Assembly (NCBI RefSeq): GCF_003048535.1
Contig: NZ_PIRQ01000005.1
Location: forward strand, 1 to 64,000
DNA length: 64,000 bases
Direction: 5' to 3'
Source: Campylobacter concisus
GTDB taxonomy: Bacteria; Campylobacterota; Campylobacteria; Campylobacterales; Campylobacteraceae
Shown: positions 9,479 to 18,657 of the stretch, in pieces
Layout of the letters: each line of letters begins with the position of its first letter
Position numbering within the stretch: position 1 is the first letter of the stretch
Notes under the pieces: model-generated
Told to the model about the DNA's origin: nothing
The model's input: only the letters and a program-made list of their open reading frames with translations
Databases searched by the model: none
Translations under genes and position numbers: made by a program

Positions 9479-9586
9479 CTCGTGTGGCTGGCATCTTGCT
9501 AGCTACTTAAATTTTTATAAAAATAGTTTTGCATTATGCTACTAAACATAAATCTTATATTAATATTTTTATAATATTTGCTTATA

Positions 9587-9592
9587 TATAAT
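9587..9592 (+). promoter_or_regulatory. Putative -10 box before CsgG-like lipoprotein
   Basis: TATAAT in a run of alternating T and A lies 34 bases before the lipoprotein start. The preceding 60 bases have the periodic T-rich tracts typical of Campylobacter sigma-70 promoters. A good RBS (AAGGA) follows at about 9617. Confidence 0.5.
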
Positions 9593-9625
9593 GTTAAAAA
9601 ACAAACTTAAATATTAAGGATAAAA

Positions 9626-10414
9626 ATGAAGTTAAATTCATCTTTACTAAGCGTAGGCCTTGGAGTTTTACTTTTAAGCGGTTGTGCAACTGGCAATAGC
9701 AACGGTGTAACTGGCAGTGCTGCTGGAAGCAATAACAATAATGCTAACACAAAAATAGAAAAATGTAGTAGCACCCTTGGAACACTTGCGTTTTATGAAG
9801 ACCAAAATTCTGATTGGTATTCATATTTAACACACAACTACAAGCTCACATCAACTATTCCGGTTTTGCGTCTTCTTGCGCAACAAACTGGTTGTTTTGT
9901 TATAGTTGAACGTGGCGCTATGATGGATAATATGATGCAAGAGCGTGCACTTGATAGATCAGGCGAACTACGTGGTGGTTCTGGCTTTGGTAAAGGTAAA
10001 ATGGTAGCAGCTGATTATACTATTCGCCCTGAAATTTTCTTTAGCAACGAAGATACAGGCGGAGCAGGCGCTCTTGTTGAAGCACTTTTTGGTAGTGTAG
10101 CAGGTGCTATAGCTGGTGGTTTTTCAACAAAAGAGACGCAGACCACATTGGTTCTTATAGAAAACCGTTCAGGTGTTCAATTAGCAGCAGCTATTGGCTC
10201 GGCTTCTAGCACTGACTTCTTTGGTATGGGTGGCGGCGCTGGTGCTTCTCTTGGCGCGGGACTTGGCGTATATTCAAGAACACCTGAGGGAAAAACACTT
10301 GTAAATGCTTTCCTTGATTCAATGAATCAATTAGTTATTGCTCTAAAAGACTACAAAGCGCAAAATGTAAAAGGCGGTCTTGGCAAAGGCGGAAGTTTAA
10401 AAGTAGGAGATTAA
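9626..10414 (+). CDS. CsgG/HfaB-family outer-membrane lipoprotein
   Basis: A 262-residue lipoprotein with a type II signal peptide ending LLLSGC (Cys20 lipidated). A low-complexity Ser/Asn/Gly linker runs to about residue 42. The body carries CsgG-like features: a VIVERG segment with M-x-ER-ALDRSGELR, AADYTIRPEI, a glycine-rich stretch, and a region ending TPEGKTLVNAFLDSMNQLVIALKDY. CsgG proteins form oligomeric export pores for curli or holdfast components. No csgA/B/E/F homologue is visible nearby. The next gene starts one base after this stop, so the two are probably translationally coupled and may work together. The function as a pore is inferred from the family. Confidence 0.7.
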   Translation: MKLNSSLLSVGLGVLLLSGCATGNSNGVTGSAAGSNNNNANTKIEKCSSTLGTLAFYEDQNSDWYSYLTHNYKLTSTIPVLRLLAQQTGCFVIVERGAMMDNMMQERALDRSGELRGGSGFGKGKMVAADYTIRPEIFFSNEDTGGAGALVEALFGSVAGAIAGGFSTKETQTTLVLIENRSGVQLAAAIGSASSTDFFGMGGGAGASLGAGLGVYSRTPEGKTLVNAFLDSMNQLVIALKDYKAQNVKGGLGKGGSLKVGD

Positions 10415-10415
10415 T

Positions 10416-10829
10416 ATGAAATTTATAGCCATTTTATTTTGTTCATTAACTTTTTTGCTTGCTATGAGTTATGAAAAAAAAGTTGAAGCTAGACTTTGCA
10501 ATCTTATAAACCAAAGAGAAATGGCTAAATTTTATGGCGACATAAAAAGTATTGATAGCTTTGATAAAAAAATAGAAAGCTATAAATTTCGTAATGGAAT
10601 AGAAAAATTCGATGAGGATAGTTGCCGTACAAATGGCTACTATCCTGTTGATCCAAACTATGCGCCATATCCTCCTGAGTACCGTCCATACTATCAAAAT
10701 AGATATGATAGATTTCAGCGTGGTTACCGTGGAGGCTACTATAACGATGACGACTACGATGATGGTTTTGAGCGTGGATATAGACGTGGTTATAAGGATG
10801 CTAGAAGAGATTATAGGTTAGGTAGATAG
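10416..10829 (+). CDS. Small exported Tyr/Arg/Asp-rich protein
   Basis: I do not recognise this 137-residue protein. It has a typical signal peptide (MKFIAILFCSLTFLLAMS). A short helical, charged region with two Cys follows. From about residue 75 there is a strongly biased tail of Pro/Tyr, then RGYRGGYYND, acidic DDDYDDG and repeated RGYRRGYKDARRDY. The start lies one base after the CsgG-like lipoprotein stop, so the pair forms a tight operon. The exported, repetitive and aromatic-rich tail suggests a surface or matrix component, possibly a substrate or partner of the putative pore. That link is inference from adjacency only. Confidence 0.6.
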   Translation: MKFIAILFCSLTFLLAMSYEKKVEARLCNLINQREMAKFYGDIKSIDSFDKKIESYKFRNGIEKFDEDSCRTNGYYPVDPNYAPYPPEYRPYYQNRYDRFQRGYRGGYYNDDDYDDGFERGYRRGYKDARRDYRLGR

Positions 10830-10836
10830 CTTATCT

Positions 10837-10856
10837 AGCCTTAACTTTAACTGGCT
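10837..10856 (+). terminator. Weak hairpin with T run
   Basis: AGCC and GGCT arms with an inner TTAA/TTAA pair are followed by a run of six T. It lies just after the Tyr/Arg-rich gene and could end the two-gene operon. The stem is short. Confidence 0.4.
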
Positions 10857-10998
10857 CTTTTTTAACAAAAAACGACTTCTACAAATAGTAAATCAAAAAC
10901 AATACATATACCAAATTTTACTGCTATAAATAAGTTCCATACGTTGAGCAAAAAATATAAAATACTACTCTTACCTTTAGAAAATAATGCAAAACTAG

Positions 10999-11825
10999 TT
11001 GACATGGCAACATCCTAATTACACAAAATTTTCTTTCTATAAAAGAATAATAGACACCCTTACAAATAAGCTAGAGCAAGACCATAAAAATTTAAAAGAG
11101 CTAACAAGCAATATCAGCAGAGACGATCTTTTAAAGGTGCAAATTAGTGCACTTGAAGATGAAATAATAAGTTCATCTCTCATAGGGGGCGAAAGGCTTA
11201 AAAGATCAAGCATTCGCTCATAGATAAAAAAGAGGCTAGATGAAAATTTTGACTGGCTAGCTGATACTCATGCGACTAGACACAGTGTTAATCTAGTCTC
11301 GCCAATGTTTGAAGTAAATTTAAACAAAGACTATATGAACCTCGAGCGGCTACATGGCTGGCACAATACCTTGTTTGAATATATCCAAAGCAAAACTTAC
11401 AAGATAAAACGAGCCAAGTTTAGAGATGATGAGATGAGCGTCGTCTCAGGCTCTCCAGAAAATGTGCAAATCCACTATGAAGCCTTGCCAGTAGAGGTAT
11501 AGAAGATGAGATGAGAACTTTTAAAATTTTATCAACAAAAGCCTTGAAAACGCATATCTAAAAAGTTTTATTGCACATCTTTAGTTTTTTATCCATCCTT
11601 ATGATGACGGTAATGGACGCATAACAAGGGCTTTGACACACTACTTTTTAAGAGAAGATGGTGTTAAGCCATTTTCTATCTCTAGCATTATTTAAGCAAA
11701 TAGAAAAAATTATTATGAAATTTTAGAGCAGATAACAAAGCTTGGAAATAATTTAAATTTTGATTTCACAGAGTGGATAATGTAGCACACCTACAAGCGG
11801 TAAATAGCGCTATAAACAAGCTATA
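10999..11825 (+). pseudogene. Decayed DUF4172-type Fic protein gene
   Basis: This is a broken Fic-family (AMP-transferase-type) gene. A TTG start at 10999 opens a DUF4172-like N-terminus (TWQHPNYTKFSFYK) that runs to an inhibitory-helix-like SSLIGGERL and SSIRS. An in-frame TAG stops it at 11221. The same frame resumes with LDENFDWLAD and LHGWHNTLF up to a second stop at 11500. The catalytic motif HPYDDGNGR is intact at 11594-11620 but in another reading frame, with a TAG at 11582, a TAA at 11693 and a TAG at 11783. After a further frameshift the text reads LQAVNSAINKL and stops. Fic proteins modify host or bacterial targets, often as toxins. This copy cannot make one, and no antitoxin gene is seen. 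Confidence 0.85.
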
Positions 11826-11874
11826 AGCTTACTAAAAATATAAAATTTCTATCGTAATTTAAGAGTCAAAGCCA

Positions 11875-12369
11875 TTAAAATTTATCTTTACCTAGTATCG
11901 TTGTCAGCTGTTCTTTGATTCTATCATCAAATTCACTAACGCTTATGACACCCCTACTTTCGCACATCTTAGCATCATTAACATCACAGTAGTCACTAAG
12001 TGCGTTTTTGTATCCGCCCCTTATGCAAGCCTCTCTGTCTTCTAAAAATCCAGCCCCACCAAGGATAAGCACGCCAAGATCAAAACCTATCTTAAATTTC
12101 GCACTCGCTGAGCTTTTAACCCAGCTTAAAAATATCTCATCGTATCTTAATCCAAGTGCTCCAACGCCATCTGGCACGACTAAGATATCCACACCATAAA
12201 GGCTCTCTGCATAAATTTCTGGATGAAGCCTGACGCCAAATTCATCGACAACCTCAGGCTTTAGTGCGTAGGTCTTGATATTAAAATCCTCAAATTTATG
12301 TAAAAAATCATAAATTTTGGCAAAGCTTAGTAGATTTAGCTTGTCAAACATCAAAATGCCAACTTTCAT
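11875..12369 (-). CDS. DJ-1/PfpI-like protein lacking the catalytic Cys
   Basis: A 164-residue protein with the DJ-1/ThiJ/PfpI fold signature: KVGILMFDKLNLLSF at the N-terminus, VDILVVPDGVGALGL near 64-78 and ILGGAGFLEDREA near 107-119. Many family members are amidases, chaperones or glyoxalases using a nucleophilic Cys in the elbow (C-x-G-x-x-(I/L)-L-A). Here the elbow reads GFDLGVLILGGAG, so the Cys position appears to be Asp. It may therefore be a non-catalytic member. It lies 11 bases downstream of dapD on the same strand, so the two are likely co-transcribed. The function is unknown. Confidence 0.7.
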   Translation of the reverse strand: MKVGILMFDKLNLLSFAKIYDFLHKFEDFNIKTYALKPEVVDEFGVRLHPEIYAESLYGVDILVVPDGVGALGLRYDEIFLSWVKSSASAKFKIGFDLGVLILGGAGFLEDREACIRGGYKNALSDYCDVNDAKMCESRGVISVSEFDDRIKEQLTTILGKDKF

Positions 12370-12380
12370 GCTAGCTCCTT

Positions 12381-13580
12381 TTAGTGAAGTGCCTCATTTA
12401 GCTTGATCGCCCTTTTGCTCGCACTTGCAGTGATCTGGCCTGTTTGGCTATTTTGTCTAAAATGAAGTCCGTTTAGCCCGCCAAGCTCAAGCGCTTTGTA
12501 AATTTCAGCTTCAAATTTAAACTCTGGATTTAGCTTAGCTAACTTTTCGCGCTCGCTAGCTGATATATAGACCTTTGTGCCCTCAAGCACTGCTATGCCA
12601 GCATCCACGATGCAGTTATCGCCAAGAGGCACGCCCGTAACTGAGTTTGCCCCAAGCAAGCAGTGTTTGCCGATGCTTACAGGGTTGCCGTTTGTGCCAC
12701 TTAGCACGCCAAGTATGCTAGCTCCGCCACCTACGTCACTACCCTCGCCAACTACGACAGAGCTGCTGACTCTGCCTTCAACCATCACCCCACCGATTGT
12801 ACCTGCATTAAAGTTGATGTAAGCAGCACCAGGCATAACGACTGTGCCAGGATGCACGGCAGCGCCCATGCGAACCTTGGCTGAGTCCAAAATTCTCGTA
12901 TTATCAGCTGGGATGATATGGCTTAAAAATCTTGGGAATTTATCCACGCTCACGATCGCTGGATATTCGCCAAACATCTTTAGAGAAATTTCATTTTCTC
13001 TTAGCCATTCAAGCTCAATTGGCGTATTTTGGCTAGTCCATGCAACATTTGGTAACGCACCAAAGGCTCCATCAAGTACAATCGTCCTAGGTGCGACCTT
13101 ACCAAGCGATATCAAGTAAAGCTTGAGATATACGGCCTCCACGCTAAGTGGTTTTGCATCATCAAACAAAAACACAAGCTTAAATTTATTCTCATTTAGT
13201 TCAAGATCGTCATCAAATGCCATTTTTACGGCATGCAAATTTTGTACATTTTTATGAGAGCTTATCTCTTTTTCAAAGACACTAAAGAGCTTGCTAGCTT
13301 TTTTCACCACTTTTGGCGTAAGATCAGCTATAAATTCAGAGCCATTAAAATCAACTTTAACATCACATTTTTGCAAAGCATAAATATAAGCAGCCGCGCT
13401 TAAAAAGCTCTCTTTGTAATTTACAACAGCAAAAGTCGCTTGCAAAATTTTATCTGTATTTTTTTGTCCACGATCGACTCTTGCGATACCAAAAGCAAGC
13501 GGATCTTTATAGCCATCTTTTTTTCTAAATTCTTCAAAAAATTCCTTAAATTCATTTGCATCTTTAAACTCTTTAGACAT
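12381..13580 (-). CDS. dapD: Tetrahydrodipicolinate N-succinyltransferase
   Basis: A 399-residue protein matching the long DapD type found in Campylobacterota. The N-terminal half is family-specific. The C-terminal half is a left-handed beta-helix with hexapeptide repeats (for example VRMGAAVHPGTVVMPGAAY, VGEGSDVGGGASILGVLSG and IGKHCLLGANSVTG). It succinylates tetrahydrodipicolinate in the lysine and diaminopimelate pathway, feeding peptidoglycan. It heads a two-gene unit with the DJ-1-like gene. Confidence 0.92.
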   Translation of the reverse strand: MSKEFKDANEFKEFFEEFRKKDGYKDPLAFGIARVDRGQKNTDKILQATFAVVNYKESFLSAAAYIYALQKCDVKVDFNGSEFIADLTPKVVKKASKLFSVFEKEISSHKNVQNLHAVKMAFDDDLELNENKFKLVFLFDDAKPLSVEAVYLKLYLISLGKVAPRTIVLDGAFGALPNVAWTSQNTPIELEWLRENEISLKMFGEYPAIVSVDKFPRFLSHIIPADNTRILDSAKVRMGAAVHPGTVVMPGAAYINFNAGTIGGVMVEGRVSSSVVVGEGSDVGGGASILGVLSGTNGNPVSIGKHCLLGANSVTGVPLGDNCIVDAGIAVLEGTKVYISASEREKLAKLNPEFKFEAEIYKALELGGLNGLHFRQNSQTGQITASASKRAIKLNEALH

Positions 13581-13743
13581 CTATTCTCCTTTAAATTTTT
13601 TCTTAGTCTAGCCAAAAATGGCTAAAAATTTTATGATTTTAAGTCCATTAAGATTTTTAAATATTTTTATATTTTTAATAATGATTAATCTTATCATAAA
13701 GTAAATTGCAATAAGATTTTGCAAATTTAAAGAAGGGGTTTAA

Positions 13744-14346
13744 ATGTCAAATTTAGTAACAAAACCTAGATTTGCTCTGGCTGCGTTAATCGGCCTTATC
13801 GCTGGTGTTGTCTCAGCCTTTGTCAAATGGGGAGCGGAATTCCCACTTCCTCCAAGAAGTCCGATGGATATGTTTAACGCTGCTTGCGGGCCAGAGAGTG
13901 CCATTAGAGCAGCCGATGCGATCGATTGCTCTAGAAATTTCTTAAATCCGCCTTATGTATTTTTAAGAGATTATTTGGGAGTGGCCGATCCAAATGCCGC
14001 TATTTACGAGTTTGCAGGGCATGCTTTTAACTACGTAATGATGACGCATATATTATTTTCGATCGTTTTTGCGGTTGCTTATTGTGTTTTGGCTGAGAAA
14101 TTTCCAAAGATTACAATATGGCAAGGCTTACTAGTTGGCGTTATCGTAAATATCGCTGTCCACGTGATCACATTGCCTATTTTGGGGCTTACTCCACCAC
14201 TTTGGACACTTCCTTGGTACGAGCATGTATCTGAATTTGTCGGCCACATGATATGGTTCTGGTCGATAGAGATCATCCGTCACGACTTAAGAGCTAGGAT
14301 CACAAAAGAAAAAGATCCAAGTGATTATTGCTGCTGCAACGCATAA
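13744..14346 (+). CDS. YagU-family (DUF1440) inner membrane protein
   Basis: A 200-residue protein with about four TM segments (roughly 9-27, 100-118, 123-148 and 164-180). The conserved start is [22 protein letters not shown], followed by [10 protein letters not shown] periplasmic loop carries Cys residues, and a C-terminal CCC cluster (YCCCNA) ends the protein. It matches the YagU family, whose E. coli member has been linked to acid tolerance. The role here is not established. It is monocistronic, with RBS GAAGGGG before the start and a stem-loop after the stop. Confidence 0.75.
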   Translation: MSNLVTKPRFALAALIGLIAGVVSAFVKWGAEFPLPPRSPMDMFNAACGPESAIRAADAIDCSRNFLNPPYVFLRDYLGVADPNAAIYEFAGHAFNYVMMTHILFSIVFAVAYCVLAEKFPKITIWQGLLVGVIVNIAVHVITLPILGLTPPLWTLPWYEHVSEFVGHMIWFWSIEIIRHDLRARITKEKDPSDYCCCNA

Positions 14347-14356
14347 ATGCAAATTT

Positions 14357-14389
14357 TTGCTGTTTTGGACCAAAAACCTAAAACAGCAA
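14357..14389 (+). terminator. Stem-loop terminator after yagU-like gene
   Basis: TTGCTGTTTT and AAAACAGCAA form a perfect 10-bp stem with a 13-base loop, 10 bases after the stop. The weak T content afterwards (TAAATTTAT) makes it less than canonical. The opposite-strand gene ends nearby, so it may serve both directions. Confidence 0.6.
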
Positions 14390-14430
14390 CTAAATTTATC
14401 TCACCATTTAAAAGCAAAATTTATCCGCGA

Positions 14431-14883
14431 TTAGCACTCTTGACTAAGCTCTAAATTTTCTAAACGAAGTGGCTTTTCACCTTCAAAAACCACCCCAATA
14501 CCGAAAGGTTCGCAAATATCAAGCGCACCCTCAGCAAATCTCATCAGCCACTGCCTATCTTGCGCATAAAAGGTGCACTGTGGGGACTCAAACGGCAGAT
14601 CGCAAACTGGCACATCAAGCGCTCTAAGCTCGTCCTTGCTCAAAAGGCACCCTCGCCTAAGCTCATCTTGTAAAAATGTAAGCGCCTCTTTTATGTACCA
14701 GTTAATATCCTGGCCGATACTCTGCACAAGCAAAATCGTCTCATTATCCACGTCTGCCCCATCTGTGCTAACAAGGCAAAATGGCACCTGTCCAAAAATT
14801 TCGCTTTTTAGCTCCGTCTCCGCGTACCAAATAAAGCCCTCATCTGTTGCAACTTTTTCAAGCTTGCCAAATTTTAAAGTCAT
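14431..14883 (-). CDS. Conserved hypothetical cytoplasmic protein
   Basis: I do not recognise this 150-residue protein. It has no signal peptide or TM segment, is acidic, and has several Cys residues and aromatic positions (INWYIKEALTFLQDEL near 78-93, then a YAQDRQWLMRFAEGAL stretch near 108-122). The segment FGIGVVFEGEKP near the end suggests a compact alpha/beta fold. It stands alone between convergent yagU and the next minus-strand gene, with no operon partner. Confidence 0.6.
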   Translation of the reverse strand: MTLKFGKLEKVATDEGFIWYAETELKSEIFGQVPFCLVSTDGADVDNETILLVQSIGQDINWYIKEALTFLQDELRRGCLLSKDELRALDVPVCDLPFESPQCTFYAQDRQWLMRFAEGALDICEPFGIGVVFEGEKPLRLENLELSQEC

Positions 14884-14982
14884 TTTTTATTCTCATTTTT
14901 GTGGTTTTGCTACTCTTACGAAAAAGAGCGAAATTTAAGCAGATTTGTAGTGAGCTAAAATTTATCATCTAAAATAGAGATA

Positions 14983-15031
14983 GCTTGTAAATTTGCCCTT
15001 TTAGCATAAAGCAAAAGCTAAATTTACAAGC
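14983..15031 (-). terminator. Long imperfect inverted repeat
   Basis: GCTTGTAAATTTGC and its near-complement GCTAAATTTACAAGC enclose about 20 bases. It lies downstream of the minus-strand exported hypothetical gene and may end its transcript. There is no strong T run on either side. Confidence 0.4.
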
Positions 15032-15054
15032 AAATTTTTAGTTTTTCTCGCTAT

Positions 15055-15744
15055 TTAGAAGCAAAATTTCTCATCAGTGTCATTTTGCTTGCGCATAGCT
15101 TTAAAGTTAGCAAGATTATCTTTATCTAAAAAGTAATCTTTCTCTTTTTTATTGCGGGCCTCTAGCTTTTCTATGCCTTTTATAAGGGCTGCCTTTCTAT
15201 CTTCGTGAGGCGAGCTAAATTCTGGCGAGAACATCGCTTCATAGGCATTTTTCTTAGTCCATTCAAGCGCTTTATCAGCGATCTCTTGTTGCTTTTTGAT
15301 ATCGCAAAATGCATAAGGATTGACCACGTCGCCAACAAGCTTCATAAACGCCCCTATCGCAGCCACCACGTCAGTAAATTTCTCGCCCTCCATGTCTATA
15401 ACGCCTCTTAGCAAGATCGCGCGGTTTTTTGCCGCATAAAACCAAAATACCGCATCATCGCGAAGTCCAAGATCGTATGCGCGAGCTGAAAGAACAAAAA
15501 GAGTTATCGGAGAGACCATTTGTGGGGCGTCTTGCACGATCTTTTCAGCCTTTTTAAAGTCCTCTTCTTTGCCACTTTTTAAAAGCTCATCTATCTTATC
15601 ATAGACCTTTACGTACTCCACCTTGCCAGCATTTGCTGAGTAGTATGGCGTGACGTAGATGTCGATACTTCTTACTTTGCCATCATTTGCAAAGCCACAT
15701 ACCGCTCCAAAAAGTAGCGCCGTAAGCAGTGATAAAATTTTCAT
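15055..15744 (-). CDS. Exported hypothetical protein
   Basis: A 229-residue protein with a clear signal peptide (MKILSLLTALLFGAVCGFA) that places it in the periplasm. The mature part is mostly helical. The segment around residues 52-110 (KSGKEEDFKKAEKIVQDAP, then VLSARAYDLGLRDDAVFWFYAAKNRAI) resembles a TPR or Sel1-like helical repeat pair. It has a basic C-terminal helix and ends in CF. I cannot assign a family. It is preceded by a good RBS (AAGGAG) and appears monocistronic. Confidence 0.65.
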   Translation of the reverse strand: MKILSLLTALLFGAVCGFANDGKVRSIDIYVTPYYSANAGKVEYVKVYDKIDELLKSGKEEDFKKAEKIVQDAPQMVSPITLFVLSARAYDLGLRDDAVFWFYAAKNRAILLRGVIDMEGEKFTDVVAAIGAFMKLVGDVVNPYAFCDIKKQQEIADKALEWTKKNAYEAMFSPEFSSPHEDRKAALIKGIEKLEARNKKEKDYFLDKDNLANFKAMRKQNDTDEKFCF

Positions 15745-15816
15745 TTTAGCTCCTTGGCTTAAAATTTTTATTATTTTAACTAAAAGCAGTTGAAAAGATT
15801 AGGATAAATTTAAGAA

Positions 15817-15843
15817 AAAGTCCGCAAATTTAAAGCAGACTTT
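15817..15843 (-). terminator. Intrinsic terminator of UPF0210 operon
   Basis: On the minus strand AAAGTCTGC pairs with GCGGACTTT (one mismatch) and is followed by further T residues. It starts 6 bases after the UPF0210 stop codon, in the right place and orientation to end the ACT-UPF0210 operon. Confidence 0.75.
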
Positions 15844-15848
15844 GAATA

Positions 15849-17186
15849 TTAGTTTTTAAAACTATGGATAGGTGCTGGAATTTGTCCGCCACGAGCGATG
15901 AAGTCGGCACTTGAGGCTTTGTTTATCTTCATCACAGGCGCTCTTCCTAAAAGGCCGCCAAACTCGATCATATCGCCCTCACGTCCAAGAGGTATGATAC
16001 GAACGGCCGTTGTTTTTTGATTTATAACGCCGATAGCCGCCTCATCAGCTATCATCGCAGCTATACTCTCACTTGGCGTATCCGCAGGTATGGCGATCAT
16101 ATCAAGACCAACCGAGCATATCGCCGTCATCGCTTCAAGCTTTTCTAAATTTAGCGATCCCGCGCGCACCGCCGCTATCATACCCTCATCCTCAGAAACT
16201 GGTATAAATGCACCGCTTAAGCCGCCCACTTGATTGCACGCCATGACGCCACCTTTTTTTACTGCGTCATTTAGCAAAGCAAGTGCCGCAGTCGTGCCAT
16301 GCGTACCAACAGCCTCAAGCCCCATCTCCTCAAGCACACGAGCGACCGAGTCGCCCACAGCAGGCGTCGGAGCAAGAGAGAGATCGACGATACCAAATTT
16401 AACCCCAAGGCGCTCACTCGCCATCTGGCCAACTAGCTGGCCGATACGCGTGATCTTAAATGCCGTCTTTTTCACAGTCTCAGCTACCACGTCAAAGCTC
16501 TCGCCACGCACCTTTTCAAGGGCTCTTTTTACCACACCTGGGCCAGAAACGCCGACATTTATCACCACATCAGCCTCGCCCACGCCGTGAAATGCACCAG
16601 CCATGAAAGGATTATCTTCGACTGCGTTTGCAAAAACGACAAGCTTCGCACAGCCCATCTCTGAAGCTGCTGCTGTCTCTTTTATAATGCGCCCCATATC
16701 ACGCACTGCGCTCATATTTATGCCAGTTTTCGTTGAGCCGACATTAACACTTGCGCATACTTTTGAAGTCTGAGAAAGTGCTTGCGGGATAGAATTTATC
16801 AAAATTTCATCGCCCTTTTGATAGCCCTTTTGAACTAAAGCTGAAAAACCACCTATAAAATCAATACCAACCTCAATAGCCGCCCTATCAAGCGTCTTTG
16901 CGATCATCACGTAGTCTTTTGCGTCCGTTGCGGCGCCGATTATCGAGATAGGCGTCACGCTCACTCTTTTATTGACGATTGGTATGCCTAGCTCAGCAGA
17001 AATTTCGTTGCCCACTTTGACTAGGTCTTTGGCTTTAGTGGTGATTTTTGCGTAAATTTTGTCGCAAGCTTTGTTGATGTCAGAGTCGATGCAGTCAAGC
17101 AAACTAATACCCATCGTGATCGTTCTGATGTCAAAATTTTGCTCTTCGATCATTGAGATCGTTTCGGTTACGTTTTTGATGTCCAT
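15849..17186 (-). CDS. UPF0210 / PFL-family protein
   Basis: A 445-residue cytoplasmic protein of the conserved UPF0210 (DUF711, PFL-like) family. Family stretches visible are [61 protein letters not shown] and [14 protein letters not shown]. The biochemical role is not established in any species I know. It is almost always paired with a small ACT protein, as here: the ACT gene lies 9 bases upstream. That suggests regulation by a bound amino acid or similar ligand. Confidence 0.85.
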   Translation of the reverse strand: MDIKNVTETISMIEEQNFDIRTITMGISLLDCIDSDINKACDKIYAKITTKAKDLVKVGNEISAELGIPIVNKRVSVTPISIIGAATDAKDYVMIAKTLDRAAIEVGIDFIGGFSALVQKGYQKGDEILINSIPQALSQTSKVCASVNVGSTKTGINMSAVRDMGRIIKETAAASEMGCAKLVVFANAVEDNPFMAGAFHGVGEADVVINVGVSGPGVVKRALEKVRGESFDVVAETVKKTAFKITRIGQLVGQMASERLGVKFGIVDLSLAPTPAVGDSVARVLEEMGLEAVGTHGTTAALALLNDAVKKGGVMACNQVGGLSGAFIPVSEDEGMIAAVRAGSLNLEKLEAMTAICSVGLDMIAIPADTPSESIAAMIADEAAIGVINQKTTAVRIIPLGREGDMIEFGGLLGRAPVMKINKASSADFIARGGQIPAPIHSFKN

Positions 17187-17195
17187 TGTTTTTCC

Positions 17196-17462
17196 TTAGA
17201 TTGTATGCATCGCATCAAAGATAGCAGAACTTTGGATATTTATCTTTACTTTTAGGCTCTCTCCAAGCTCGTTAAGCTCTGCTCTTAAGGCCGTAAAGTC
17301 TTTATTTTCATCACTTGAAACCACTGCCATCATCGTAAAAAACTCATCTAAAATAGTCTGTGAGATATCATCTATGTTTAGTCCTAGTTCGCTAAGCTTT
17401 GCTGAGACGCCAGCAACGATGCCGACTCTATCTTTTCCGACTACAGTTACGATCGCTTTCAT
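17196..17462 (-). CDS. ACT-domain regulator (UPF0237)
   Basis: An 88-residue single ACT domain: MKAIVTVVGKDRVGIVAGVSA at the start, then ELGLNIDDISQTILDEFFTMMAVVS. ACT domains bind amino acids and usually act as sensors or dimerisation modules. It sits directly before UPF0210 in a two-gene operon, so it likely modulates that protein. The ligand is unknown. RBS AGGAG precedes the start. Confidence 0.85.
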   Translation of the reverse strand: MKAIVTVVGKDRVGIVAGVSAKLSELGLNIDDISQTILDEFFTMMAVVSSDENKDFTALRAELNELGESLKVKINIQSSAIFDAMHTI

Positions 17463-17493
17463 CTTTTCTCCTGTTAAATTTCTTTTAAAAGCT

Positions 17494-17530
17494 AAATTTG
17501 CACGTACTTTTATTTTATACGTACAAATTT
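17494..17530 (-). terminator. Inverted repeat after thiC-mrp operon
   Basis: AAATTTGCACGTA and TACGTACAAATTT pair over 13 bases with one mismatch around an 11-base loop. It lies 26 bases past the mrp stop and before the ACT gene, consistent with a terminator for thiC-mrp. No long T run follows. Confidence 0.5.
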
Positions 17531-17556
17531 ATAGATCAAATCTCCTAATTTAGAGA

Positions 17557-18657
17557 TTACTTCGAGCAAGCACTCTTGCCGTCATTTACTGGCTGGATAG
17601 CAGAATTATCAGCTCCACCACCATTATTTATATTTTCTATTATCTCCCAAAGTCTAGCAGCTGCGCTCTCATAGCGTTTTGCTGTGACTGAGTTTGGCTC
17701 ATAAAAGCTCACTGGCTTGCCACTATCACCACCCACACGCACAGCCGGCTCGATAGGGATCTCGGCTAACACTTCGGTACTATAGGCTTTTGCTACCTCC
17801 TCGGTCGTGCCTTTGCCGAATATATCATACTCCTTGCCGCTTTCAGGGCAGATAAATCCACTCATATTTTCTATGACGCCAGCGATTGGGATGTGAAGTT
17901 TCTCAAACATATCAAGCGCACGTTTGCTATCGTCAAGCGCTACCACTTGTGGCGTTGTGACGCAGACACCTGCCGTTACTGGCACGCTTTGAGCTAGAGT
18001 TAGCTGCGCGTCGCCCGTTCCTGGAGGCATATCAAGAAACAAGACATCAAGCTCGCTCCAAAGCACGTCTTTTAGTAGCTGCTCGATCGCTTTCATAATC
18101 ATCGAGCCACGCCAGATAAGGCTCATGCCCTCTTCCATCAAAACGCCCATACTCATCATCTCAACTCCGTGGCTAAGTATCGGCTTTAGCTTGTTGCCAA
18201 CGACTTGTGGCTGGGTATTTACTTCGCCAAGCATTCTTGGGATATTTGGTCCGTAGATGTCAGCGTCTAAAATTCCCACTTTTTTGCCTAGTTTTGCCAT
18301 TGAGATGGCTAAATTTAGAGTCGTAGTTGATTTACCAACGCCGCCTTTGCCTGAGCTTACCATTACAAAATTTTTAACTTGTGGTGCGATGTTTTTGCCA
18401 CTTTGAGTGTTACTTTTTTCTTCAGGAATCTTTGGCTGGATCAAATTTAGCACATACTCATTTGAGCCCATGACACGTTTGATGTCCGTTTTTAGCTCAT
18501 TTGCCACTTCTGGGCTTGAGCTAACTATCTCGACTTCGATTAAAATTTTATCGCCGATTTCTACATTTTTTACAAAGCCAAAGCTAACTATATCTTTTTC
18601 AAAACCAGGATATATAACACCTTTTAGTCTATTTAAGACATCTTCTTTATTTAACAT
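17557..18657 (-). CDS. mrp: Mrp/ApbC iron-sulfur carrier ATPase
   Basis: A 366-residue Mrp-type P-loop protein. The N-terminus (1-75) is a MIP18/DUF59-like domain. The deviant Walker [12 protein letters not shown] lies at residues 101-111, and [16 protein letters not shown] and [15 protein letters not shown] follow. The family carries and delivers Fe-S clusters in the cytoplasm. The usual CxxC near NMSGF reads ICPES here, so only one of the two cluster Cys is present at that site. Other Cys (for example the final SACSK) could substitute. It overlaps the end of thiC by 7 bases; ThiC is itself a 4Fe-4S enzyme, so this is a plausible client. Confidence 0.92.
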   Translation of the reverse strand: MLNKEDVLNRLKGVIYPGFEKDIVSFGFVKNVEIGDKILIEVEIVSSSPEVANELKTDIKRVMGSNEYVLNLIQPKIPEEKSNTQSGKNIAPQVKNFVMVSSGKGGVGKSTTTLNLAISMAKLGKKVGILDADIYGPNIPRMLGEVNTQPQVVGNKLKPILSHGVEMMSMGVLMEEGMSLIWRGSMIMKAIEQLLKDVLWSELDVLFLDMPPGTGDAQLTLAQSVPVTAGVCVTTPQVVALDDSKRALDMFEKLHIPIAGVIENMSGFICPESGKEYDIFGKGTTEEVAKAYSTEVLAEIPIEPAVRVGGDSGKPVSFYEPNSVTAKRYESAAARLWEIIENINNGGGADNSAIQPVNDGKSACSK

